Shown piece by piece: positions 1 through 8,665 of a DNA stretch of 64,000 nucleotides. A program made the translations under genes and the position numbers. The notes beneath the pieces were generated by a model. The model was not told the DNA's origin, searched no databases, and saw only the letters and a list, made by a program, of their open reading frames with translations. Source of the stretch: Dryas octopetala (Eukaryota > Streptophyta > Magnoliopsida > Rosales > Rosaceae); the NCBI GenBank assembly GCA_963921425.1, contig OY992837.1, positions 17,581,896 through 17,645,895 of the forward strand, written 5' to 3'. Every line of letters begins with the position of its first letter. Position 1 is the first letter of the stretch.

Positions 1-215
1 TAATTAAAAATTAGGCCAATAAGGCAATAAGCTTCCTAGAACAAGCACATAACCACCATATAAAACATTTTTTAGTCATCTACAACTAACAGCCCAAGTC
101 AGTGTACTTGATCGAGCTATATAATCCTAAAACACTTTCACAAACTCCCCCCTTCTGCTATTTGAAAAAGTTAGAGAATACTTCTTTGAAATCATTTGCA
201 AATTAAGAAGACAAA

Positions 216-372
216 ATGGCTGGAGCTTTTGTTGAAGAGGCTCTGCTCACTGCTGTCCCTTTCTGTAGTGCTCAACGATGCAGAGGAGAAGCAAATTGTG
301 AACCCTGCTGTCAGAGACTGGCGTGATGAGCTCAAACATGCTATTTTCCCTTTCCCTTTCCCTTTGCCTTGA
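216..372 (+). pseudogene. CNL-type disease-resistance (NLR) N-terminal fragment
   Basis: An ATG at 216 opens MAGAFVEEALLTA, the usual start of R13L1/RPP13-like coiled-coil NLR proteins. That frame stops within 40 codons. From 268 another frame reads VLNDAEEKQIVNPAVRDW and then RDELKHA, which is the conserved Rx_N coiled-coil region (family pattern: VLDDAEEKQ..PAVK.WLDELK). The two pieces normally lie about 40 residues apart, so the intervening DNA has been deleted and the frame shifted. The fragment ends in a CCCTTT-type repeat coding FPFPFPLP and a stop at 370. No NB-ARC or LRR sequence follows. It is a tiny relic of an intracellular immune receptor; I infer it has no function. Confidence 0.6.
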
Positions 373-476
373 CTTCACTTGCATGTTCTACACAAAATGG
401 AATACAACATAATTAAAATTCATTAATTCAATGCAAACTTTAAAAGCAAGCAACAAAGCAAAGCAAGTAATTATAT

Positions 477-1082
477 TTACAAAACATTACCTGATTCTAC
501 ACCTTCATAAAATTCAAGTTCTTCAATGCAAGGTTCATCCTCCAAGCTGGAAATATCATCCCCACTCAACCAATTTTGCATACAAATCAAGGCCTCCACT
601 GATGAAGGAGTTAATGAACTCCTAAATGAATTTATGACTCTACCCCCAGTGCTAAAACTACTCTCTGATGCCACTGTTGATACTTGAATTGCAAGAACAT
701 CACTTGCAATTGCTGCCAACACAGGGTACTTGGGACCGTTGAGCTTCCACCACAATAAAATGTCAAAACTTTGGGTTGTGTATTCTAAAGGATCCATCAA
801 GTATGTATCCACTTCATGTGCCACCACTGCCTCATTGCTCTCTTCCACCACCTTTCTCCAATCATCCAAAATATCATCCCTCCCATTATCCCTACCCTCC
901 TCATCTTCTACCATATAAGTTGCAGCACTAGTATTGTGTGAATTAGAATCCACATTACCTCTCATCTGTATGCCACCATCTACTTTTGGACCATACTCTT
1001 CATAAAGGCTCATCAACACTCCTTTCATCTCTTTGGTTTTCAGCTGCACCTCTTCCTCATCAAACCTCTCCTTCCTAAACAA
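477..1082 (-). pseudogene. hAT transposase C-terminal fragment (dimerisation domain)
   Basis: The minus-strand frame encodes about 200 residues. Residues ~105-170 carry the hAT-C dimerisation signature: WWK...YPVLAAIASDVLAIQ, then STVASESSFSTGGRVI, then LTPSSVEALICMQNWL. This matches the plant RICESLEEPER/DAYSLEEPER-type hAT family. The acidic N-terminal portion resembles the linker before the dimerisation domain. The BED zinc finger and catalytic DDE region are absent upstream, so only the last third of a transposase remains. A good donor site (CAG then GTAATG, minus strand) near 494 suggests the original gene had a final small exon. It could be a domesticated gene fragment, but the missing catalytic half argues for a dead transposon piece. 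Confidence 0.7.
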
Positions 1083-1735
1083 ATGAGTTATATGTCTAAG
1101 CTTAAACCTTCCTCATCAAACCTCTCCTTCCTCATCAATCTTTTTATGCTATATCCTCTCTTTTTCTCTTTGGAAAATGACCAATTTGTCTCTTATTTCA
1201 CCTGGGTCCTTATATTAACAATTTTTTTCAATCAAATTGTCATATATAGTTTACTTTTTATAACAATCAAGTCCAAAATTATAATCCGATCCAAATTTTA
1301 GATGGAATTTTCATGTGCAATGTTAGCCTTTTTTAATTTAACTTATTAGGGGCAAAATAATCATAAAATTCCAACAATTGCACTCCCGCTTTGACAAAAG
1401 TAATGATTTCTGTGTAAAATTTAGACAAATTTTGAACTTAATTGTAACAAAATGTAAACTACGGAGACTTGATTGAAAAAAAATTAACTATAGGAACCCG
1501 GTCAAGTGAAACAAGGGCCAAACTACGGAGACAAAATTGGTTATATGCCATTTTTTTAAGTATTTGGGAGAGGGAGATTTGAAATTAGGACTTTTCCAAC
1601 ATTAATTATAAAGAAAATACCACAGCCCGGCCAATAGATGGTTTGTATCTTTTCATGTTATATCCAAAAGTCTACATATGCCTCATAAGTAGTACAGAGA
1701 CCAATATTGCAATATGATGTAATGTACAACATATG
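1083..1735. other. AT-rich intergenic DNA, no gene seen
   Basis: No supported gene. A 22-base word (CCTCATCAAACCTCTCC...) near 1053-1075 recurs near 1110-1132, a small local duplication at the edge of the hAT fragment. The rest is AT-rich and resembles decayed repeat sequence. A similar phrase, about non-coding 'ggggcaa(a/t)ataatca' DNA, recurs near 19440. Confidence 0.5.
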
Positions 1736-2501
1736 TTAATTCATTTTTGGGTCGATGGTAGCTGAATTTAAAACTTTATATATTGCATAACCTCCAAGAG
1801 CCATTGCCAGAGCAACAACCACCATTTTCAAAGCGATCTCTTTGCTTAACTTTGGCCTCAAAACTGTGCTTCTTAAACCAAGTAAACAGCCATTAATTGA
1901 CGAAGTAGCATTTTCAGCTGTTTTAATCTTCTCTCTAGTGCTTGATGGAGCTGCCTCTTTAGAATGCTCAGCTAATTCATGTGTTGAAAGGTTATTAGGA
2001 ACTTTCTTAGGCATAGTTATGTAAAGAATTGCATGGGAAAACTTGGCACGAATTGCATTTGTATCACAATCTTTAGAAACTTTGATCTCTTTGCGAAAGC
2101 GGCTGCATGTAGATGTAGTTTGATGATCCATAGCTTGCTTTCCACTAATGGTTAGTATGCCCAGATTGTTGATTTGGACTCTAACTTCTTGTCTTTTGAA
2201 ACCTACATGCATCGATGTACAAATAAAACAAAAATATTATGCGTGCCATGCTATAATAATAAGTTAATGATTTGGTATAGTAGATAACATGTAATCTTCT
2301 TTTTTCTGAGGTGATTTTGAATTCAAATTTCATAGACAATAATTTATTAACAAAAAAAAAAAAAAAAAGACATGCATACTTAGTACCTGGTAGATGGACC
2401 TCAAGAATGTTAAGTCCTTCATCTTTGTGCCACTGGCAAAACGGTTCAAAATCCTCATAAGACGGCTCATCCTTTGCTGCAGGCTTGTTGGTAATTTCCA
2501 T
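1736..2501 (-). CDS. HSP20-like protein with C-terminal membrane anchor (RTM2-like)
   Basis: Two exons on the minus strand: 2387-2501 (115 nt) and 1736-2202 (467 nt), together 193 codons plus stop. The intron is GT..AG (donor CCAG then GTACTA; acceptor TGTAG). The spliced reading gives VHLPGFKRQEVRVQINNLGI across the joint, the classic start of an alpha-crystallin/HSP20 domain (roughly residues 20-110), with ISGKQ following. A charged linker then leads to a hydrophobic segment, KMVVVALAMALGGYAIYKVL, near the C terminus, predicted to be a single tail-anchor helix. HSP20 plus C-terminal membrane helix is the architecture of RESTRICTED TEV MOVEMENT 2 and its relatives, some of which restrict potyvirus movement in phloem while others are ordinary stress proteins. 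I infer membership of that family, not antiviral function. The gene looks intact. An A/T homopolymer of about 19 bases lies inside the intron. Confidence 0.82.
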
Positions 2502-2745
2502 TGGAGATCGAGGCTTGTGTATGTGTTTTCTCTTAGGCTTTCAATTAAAGGAAATGTTGTAGATCAATTTATTGGCCAAATGAAGGCCTCTTTTGTCCTT
2601 TCTTATGCATGCTGAAAAAGCGATTGACAGGGTAGCCTAAAGGTTTCTTCTGGGTTTCCTTCTTATGATTCCTTATTTAGGTTGCTATTCTAAGTTTTCG
2701 TCTTTGTGTAGTGTGGTAATAGTTTCTTCGTCATCAAGATTAAGC

Positions 2746-2754
2746 TTATATATA
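2746..2754 (-). promoter_or_regulatory. candidate TATA box of the RTM2-like gene
   Basis: The minus strand reads TATATATAA, about 245 bases upstream of the ATG at 2501. Distance and sequence suit a plant core promoter if the 5' leader is ~210 bases; no transcript start can be seen directly. Confidence 0.35.
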
Positions 2755-3064
2755 TGCTAATACATTATGAACACATCAGCTAAAGATTGTGAATTGTGAA
2801 AGGGTTAATGAGATATTAGTCCCTCATATTAATTTTTTATAGAGTCTAACCGTACATCTTTTTAATTAATAGGTAAGGCCATCAGAAAGAGAAATTATTT
2901 TATATAACCGATATATTGACACGTGGTATAACCAGTTTATGTGTTATAATATGAGTAAATGTTATTAATAGTATACTCTACTAATATAAACACATCGTAA
3001 AATAATGCCCTTACATGTTGGATTAGTTATATCAGGTATATCGATTATACCCTATAATTTTTTC
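2755..3064. other. AT-rich upstream region, no gene seen
   Basis: AT-rich sequence upstream of the RTM2-like gene. No ORF with a recognisable domain and no structured repeat seen. Confidence 0.5.
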
Positions 3065-3945
3065 ATCAGCAGTGGTGAGAGTGAGAGTGTTGTATGAGTT
3101 TACGCACTCTTATAGTTGGTTGAAGAATTAAGAGTGAACCCATTTAAGAGTGATAAGTGAGGGCAATGCATGGGTCTGCGTGAGAGCTAGTTGAGCTGAG
3201 GGTAATGGGTGGTGGGGCCCACCCACATGGGAGAAAAAGTGAGAGCAAAAAACCGAGTAGTGGCCGACAAGATAGGGCCCAACATGACAACACCAGCCTG
3301 TCACTCCCTTAGGTGCGAGTGAAGGACACCAGCGGTTAATTTTTTTGAAATGGCACCAGCTGCTGTGCGCGCTCGTGACGTGGCGTCATCTAGACGCTCC
3401 AAAATATAAAAAATTGTAAAAAAAATCCATAAAAAATCTGAAAAATCACAAAAAATTTGTAACGGCTAGTTTTCGTCGTTCATTAGTGTGGTTTCCTTTA
3501 TATGTTTGTTGTCGTTGGTATCATAAAATAAAATGAATTGTGTTGTGTTGTGTTTACCATTTTTATGCATTTCAAATATTAAAAAATATCAAACAACTTG
3601 AAATACTAGGTGAAGATAAAATATAGAATTTATAATTTGGGTAATAAAATTATAAGTCCAAATATATTCAATATTGATTTTTATATTAAAAATCTCTTTA
3701 AAATAAAATCAATGGTATAATTTATATAACTATTTAAGTTATAAATTATAACGTAACAATCAAATAATCTCAATTGGACTTTAACTTAATTAGGTACACA
3801 GATATGACTCTCAACTATAACTCTCAGCACCACTACAACTTCAACACATATGACTATCATTCTCAGCACTATTCAAATCACAAAATCACTTTTTAGGCCA
3901 CTTATGACTCTCAAATGACTTTCATACTCACTCAACCACTGTGGA
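3065..3945. mobile_element. degenerate MITE-like element, PIF/Harbinger style
   Basis: The left end reads CATCAGCAGTGGTGAGAGTG. The complement of the right end reads CATCCACAGTGGTTGAGTG, so the ends form an imperfect terminal inverted repeat of about 25-30 bases. GGCC followed by TAA at the right border suits the 3-bp TAA/TTA target of Harbinger elements; the left target copy is not clear. Inside there is a GC-rich block (~3180-3400) and an A-rich low-complexity block (~3405-3460), and no coding sequence. Interpretation as a non-autonomous DNA transposon is inference. Confidence 0.4.
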
Positions 3946-3998
3946 TGGCCTAAGGCCAAACTTTGAAATTGTAAGCCAAATTTGATATATATTTATAA

Positions 3999-4163
3999 CA
4001 ATAATGCTAAGAGTCCCAACTTTTTTTCACAACATTTATTTCCCACCTTATGTGTCATTACATTTCTGGACATGGTATTTCCTTTTCTTTTTTGTTTTTA
4101 AATTTTCAATGTATAAAATGTCATGTAAGTTGGGAAAAAAAGTTGGAATCTCTAGCACTATTG
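3999..4163. mobile_element. 165-bp Mutator-like MITE with 9-bp target duplication
   Basis: The ends are CAATAATGCTAAGAGTCCC and, read from the other strand, CAATAGTGCTAGAGATTCC; 19 of the first 23 positions match and the similarity extends for ~32 bases. The element is flanked by an exact 9-base direct repeat TATTTATAA (3990-3998 and 4164-4172). A 9-bp target duplication plus long inverted ends is the hallmark of Mutator-superfamily elements. It has no coding capacity. Confidence 0.85.
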
Positions 4164-4622
4164 TATTTATAATACATATTAGATTAGTTTATTTACACAA
4201 TATGCCATTATTTAATTGCATTAGTTCTCCCATCAAAAATTTCCCTAAACTTAAGGAATTCATTAAAATAATTAATATATGACACTTTTTACAGATAATG
4301 ATTAATATGAGTCCACTTTTGGACTCTCAATGATAATTAAACCTACCTACTTTACCCATATCATAAAAAAGTCCACTTAAATAGCTTTAAACCCACCTTT
4401 TAAAAAAATTAGTGGTTCTCTCTCTCCATCCCCTTCTCCTTCTTTGATCGCCTCTCTCTCTCTTCCTTCTCCTATCAAACCCTCACCGTCCGGCGAGTAA
4501 GGCCGACGAGACCACAACCCTACTGCTCGTTCTCCCTCTCCTCTCTTTTCTGTGGTAGCCTTTCTCTTTCTACTTTGCTTAGCTCTTTATCTCTGTCCAT
4601 TTCTCTCTCTATCTATTCTCTT

Positions 4623-4753
4623 CACTATAAGCCATTGTTGGAGCCTTGAGGTCCAGATCGGAGTTTGTTGACCATCGATCTGAAAGAACACACCGGCCTC
4701 TAGATCCGAATGTGTTGAATCGCTGATTTGGAGGTACTATGCTGATTCCATCC

Positions 4754-4812
<59 letters not shown>

Positions 4813-4947
4813 TCTCCTTTTCACTATAAGCCATTGCTAAAGCCTTGAAGGTCCAGATCGGAGTTTTTTGACCGCCAATCTGGAAGTAGGCACGAGCCTC
4901 TAGATCTAGATTTTGCTGAACCGATGATCTAGAGCTATTGTGCCAAT
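4623..4947. repeat. tandem duplication (~199-bp period) around a CT microsatellite
   Basis: A block beginning CACTATAAGCCATTG at 4623 recurs at 4822 with about 80-85% identity over ~125 bases. Shared words include GGTCCAGATCGGAGTTT and GCCTCTAGATC. Between them lies a (CT)n run, about 4756-4817. The region just upstream (4415-4620) is CT-rich and GC-skewed like a transcribed 5' leader, so this may be a piece of an LTR or gene leader. No ORF is supported. Confidence 0.7.
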
Positions 4948-5969
4948 TATTACTGTCGAACAGTAACTATCTTCCTATATAGTTACTATTGGACATTAGC
5001 AATTATTTGTAATTTTTAAAATTAAGATTTTTTACTCCAAAAGCTTCTTCTTTTTTTGTTGGTTTTATGCTTTTTTGACATATTTATTATATTTATATAG
5101 AACTTTTTCCGTAGGTTCATTTTTTATTTATGAGAATTATTTGTAGGTTATTTATTTGTTTATAATTATTAACCTAATTCATGATTGACATTTGAAAAAA
5201 AAAAAAGTCCAACAATTAATGAATCATTAGCATTTAAAGAACAATAAATTATATGTTACAACAAATAAAAAGTCAAGTAAGGAAAAAATGTCTTAAATAG
5301 GATTGAGGGCATATGAGAAATTTACAAAGTTTAAAATTTAAGAAATTATGACTAAAAATCTAAAAATGGAAAGTGGGATGAGTTGGCAAGTGGTCAAAGG
5401 GGGTTACCACATGAAAAAATAAAGATATGGATTTTAGTGTAAAAAATATGAATTTGAAGGGGATTTTTCTAATTTACTAATTGTGAAAAGGTGCCAGTAT
5501 GGTAGACAACATATGTATATGCACTTCTGCTCTAACTAAGAGACGACATCTACAAGCTAAAAAGATGTATCTGCAACCTAAAAATGTGCAGATGCATCCA
5601 GCATTTGCATCCACTGTTGGACGTATTTTACACCATCTTTTTATACAATTATTATCTCACGTAGCTTGCTAGAAATCGATATCTTTGTAGGTTTTACTTT
5701 GTTTTTGTGTTTCTAGGATTTTCAAGGCAAATAGGTTAGAACGAGTAGAATGGTGCACAATTGGAACTAAATGGACTTCAGGTAGACCAAATGGCCCCAA
5801 GGCCCATGAACGACATTGTACCGCCCATTAGGCCCATCCATTACCTGATTATGGTCCTTAATTGAACGACTTCGTTAATTATAGTCCTTGATTGAATCAA
5901 AGTGAAAACAAGATCCTTAACTGATCGAAAAATGAGGTAATAGTCCTTTTGGTATAATTTTCCCTTATT
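4948..5969. other. intergenic, AT-rich; contains a dispersed repeat tail
   Basis: No gene seen. From ~5850 to 5965 the text (phrases such as 'agtcctt.attgaa.caaagtgaaaa' and 'agtccttttg.taaaattttccctta') recurs at ~21105-21195, so a dispersed repeat ends here, immediately before the duplicated annexin block. Confidence 0.5.
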
Positions 5970-6945
5970 TAAAATGATCTTTGCAAAGAATTAGGGTAGT
6001 CAAGGGCGGACCCATTAAGCTAGGGTCCAGCATGGGCTGCCCCCTCTTACAATTTTATCCATATATATATATATTTCTCTATTATCTCAACTTGTTTTTT
6101 TAAAGTTTTCCTTAAATGTGGGGACAAGATGCTTGATAAAATGTTTGAAAGAAACTAAAGTAAGGGCAATTGGAAATGTCTGCAAGTTTTTTTCTCCTAA
6201 GAAAAAAATTATATATGTTTCCTCTTATCTTGTCTCCACGAATAAAAAATTTTAGGTCCGCCACATAGGGTAACGATAAAAGACACTATAATTTCAGCCA
6301 CATACACTCCAAACTAGATATATTATAGTTTCTTTATACTCGAACTAAAATTAAATTGTCATTATCACTACCCAAGAATTATATACACACACGCCATAGA
6401 AGAAAAAAGGATTACCTTACCGAAGTAGTTTGGTGGATTGTGGATGCATTTTACCACCATTTTCAATGTATTTTCAAATTCACCAGAGTTTCTGGTCTTT
6501 AGGGACTGCAAAATACAAATTAAGCCATCGTTTGATTTATCTTTTTTCAATTTGGAAACTGATGCTAGACAATAACTTAAGTTATGAGCTAACCATGTAT
6601 GTTAAGTTTACAACTGAAACTCTAGAAACTAAGCATGTTACCTTTGTATAGTCATGTCCATAGATGTGTTTATAGCAAGAGAATGTAAGCTTTAGCTGTG
6701 GAATACTTCGTTTACTAAGTATTTCTAATACAACAGTTTCTTCTATGAGCCGGCCTGAACTCCCCTCCCCTGTTTCATAAAGCCTCCTTGCATCTGACTT
6801 AGCGATGTGTTGGCTAACATCTGCATGGTGTGCCTTATGTGATGCAGCCAATGCAACCAATATCTGTTACATTTAGATTTTACATACATTAATTCATCAA
6901 TTAATCACTGCAAGTTTGTTTATTTTTTGGCTTCATATATAATAC
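5970..6945. repeat. ~1 kb duplicated block containing annexin exons 2-3
   Basis: This block matches 9045-10070 almost throughout, starting at TTTGCAAAGAATTAGGGTAG and ending at TTTTTTGGCTTCATATATA. Exonic parts differ at only a few positions, so the copy is recent. Both copies have the same orientation. The copy lacks annexin exons 1 and 4. Indels, including a poly-A/C patch near 9490, distinguish the intronic portions. Confidence 0.85.
6416..6863 (-). pseudogene. partial annexin copy (exons 2 and 3 only)
   Basis: Exon 2 copy: 6642-6863, 74 codons, starting [20 protein letters not shown]. Exon 3 copy: 6416-6505, 30 codons, [20 protein letters not shown] onward. Both are open, and both splice borders (CAG acceptor, AAG then GTA donor) are preserved. 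Versus the complete gene at 8666-10974 the visible protein changes are Pro to Leu (GRLIEET), Ala to Thr (FENTLK) and Ala to Gly (YFGK). There is no exon 1 upstream; the DNA there is the PPR pseudogene on the opposite strand. No terminal exon is seen downstream. It therefore cannot make an annexin, although it could be transcribed antisense to the PPR relic or make small RNAs matching the annexin. Confidence 0.85.
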
Positions 6946-7000
6946 CTATACCTATACCTCTTGTTTCTTCAACAATTGGACCAATATCTGTTACATCTGC

Positions 7001-8023
7001 ATGGTATTGCTGCTAACGTCATTACCTATACCTCTTTGATTGATGGAGTTTGCAAATTAGGCGAGTGGGAAGAAGCTACGAGATTGTTGAAGGAAATGGT
7101 GAGTAAAAAAATCTTTCCTGATGTATGCACCTTCAGTGTCTTAGTAGATACACTTTGTAAGGAGGGGATGGTTGTGGAAGCAAAAAGCGTGGTTGGAATG
7201 ATGATTGAAAGAGATATTGAACCTAATACAGTTACGTACAATTCGCTTATGGATGGTTACCGCTTGCGAGGAGAAATGGACAAGGCAAAAAGAGTTTTCG
7301 ATTTAATGCTTAGCAAGGGTGACTGTCAATGCTCGTAGTTATAACATTTTGATAAACGAATATTGGGAAGAGGCCATGATGCTTTTTGAGGAAATGTATC
7401 GTAAGGGAGTGGTTCCAAATACCATTACTTATAACACTCTTATGGACGGTTTTTGCAAAGTGGGGAGATTACAAGATGCTCAAAACTTGCTCTCTAAGAT
7501 GCAAGCTTGTGGCCAACTTCCAAATGTTCAAACTTATGCTGTTTTACTAGATGGCCTTTGTAAAAACCAACAACTTTCTATGGCAATAGAATTATTTAGA
7601 GAGATGGAATGCAAGAAGTTTGATATGAATATTGTGATATACAATATTCTTATTGAAGGTTTGTGCATAGCTAATAAAATTGAATCTGCAAGGGATCTCT
7701 TTTGTAGTTTATCATCAAAGGGATTTGAACCTGCTGTGTGGACATATAATATAATGATTAGTGGATTTTGTAATGGGGGCCTAATAAATGAAGCAGAGAA
7801 GTTGCTTGCATAAATGAAAGAGAAAGGCTGTTCTCCAAATGATTGCACGTATAACACAATTATCCAAGGAGTTGTAAATAACAATGAGGCGTTAAGGGTG
7901 ACGGGACTTGTTCAAGAAATGGTGGAGAGGGGTTTCTCTGCAGATGCATCAACGACGGAATTGATAGTTGATTTATTGTCTAAGGATAATGTAGATCCTG
8001 CTTTGTTGGCATTGATAACATGA
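7001..8023 (+). pseudogene. RFL-type PPR protein pseudogene (5'-truncated)
   Basis: The plus strand encodes about nine P-class PPR repeats: GIAANVITYTSLIDGVCKLG, then FPDVCTFSVLVDTLCKEG, EPNTVTYNSLMDGY, NARSYNILINEY, VPNTITYNTLMDGFCKVG and so on to SPNDCTYNTIIQGVVNN, ending ALLALIT. Sequence style matches restorer-of-fertility-like PPRs, which bind mitochondrial transcripts in CMS restoration. Lesions: the N-terminal half and targeting peptide are missing; there is a frameshift near 7318-7322; about 6-8 residues are deleted within a repeat (NEYWEEA, near 7355); and an in-frame TAA at 7811-7813 sits where LLA-E-MKEKG would be expected. I infer it is dead. Confidence 0.85.
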
Positions 8024-8665
8024 GTTGATTTGCATCTTTGAAAATTCAAAGTTTTTTCAGATCCTCCTCATTATCACAATGAACTTTGAAACTACTGCAT
8101 TTTTGACAAAGATGGATGTCAGTCTATATGTTATCTATTACATATCCTTCATGTGAAATTTATGTCGTTTATCATGTAGATTCTTCTGGTCTTTAGAGCT
8201 GGGTGTGAAAGTTTGTTGGTGTGGTAGTTGTTGCAGGTTGGTTGATTGTGGTGGTGGTGGTGGTGCAGTGATAGTTTGTTGTATTGGTAGAGGTTTTATG
8301 GTCCAAGTGGTTCACAGTGCTTCTGGGTTTGCAAGGACCTGGTATGAGGCTTAACCTCCTCCGTAGTTGGAATATCCGACTATTACACTTTGCAATACAT
8401 AATGTTTTGTGTTCGTTAAAGTATAAAATGTACATAAGAAGAAAACTAGAAGAAATGGGTATTTAATAAACAAATCCCAATCTAAGTTGTTGCAGAAATT
8501 ATCACCTGATGATTATATATGTATTCAGTTTTTCTGTCGATCTTCATACGTTTCTGTTGGATCCATTGGCAGGCCAATTTGTCCTATTTTATTTTAACTC
8601 CCGAATTTTGGACACCCAAAACCCCATATGTATATGTAGCTGTAACATGTGGTGCCAGATGAATT
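8024..8665. other. intergenic between PPR pseudogene and annexin 3' end
   Basis: No gene seen. A short GTG-repeat patch lies at ~8245-8270. The last part (to 8665) would be the annexin 3' UTR on the minus strand. Confidence 0.5.

Noticed and set aside
7319-8023. An intact short PPR gene.
   Set aside because: In-frame TAA at 7811, a frameshift near 7320 and no start or targeting sequence.
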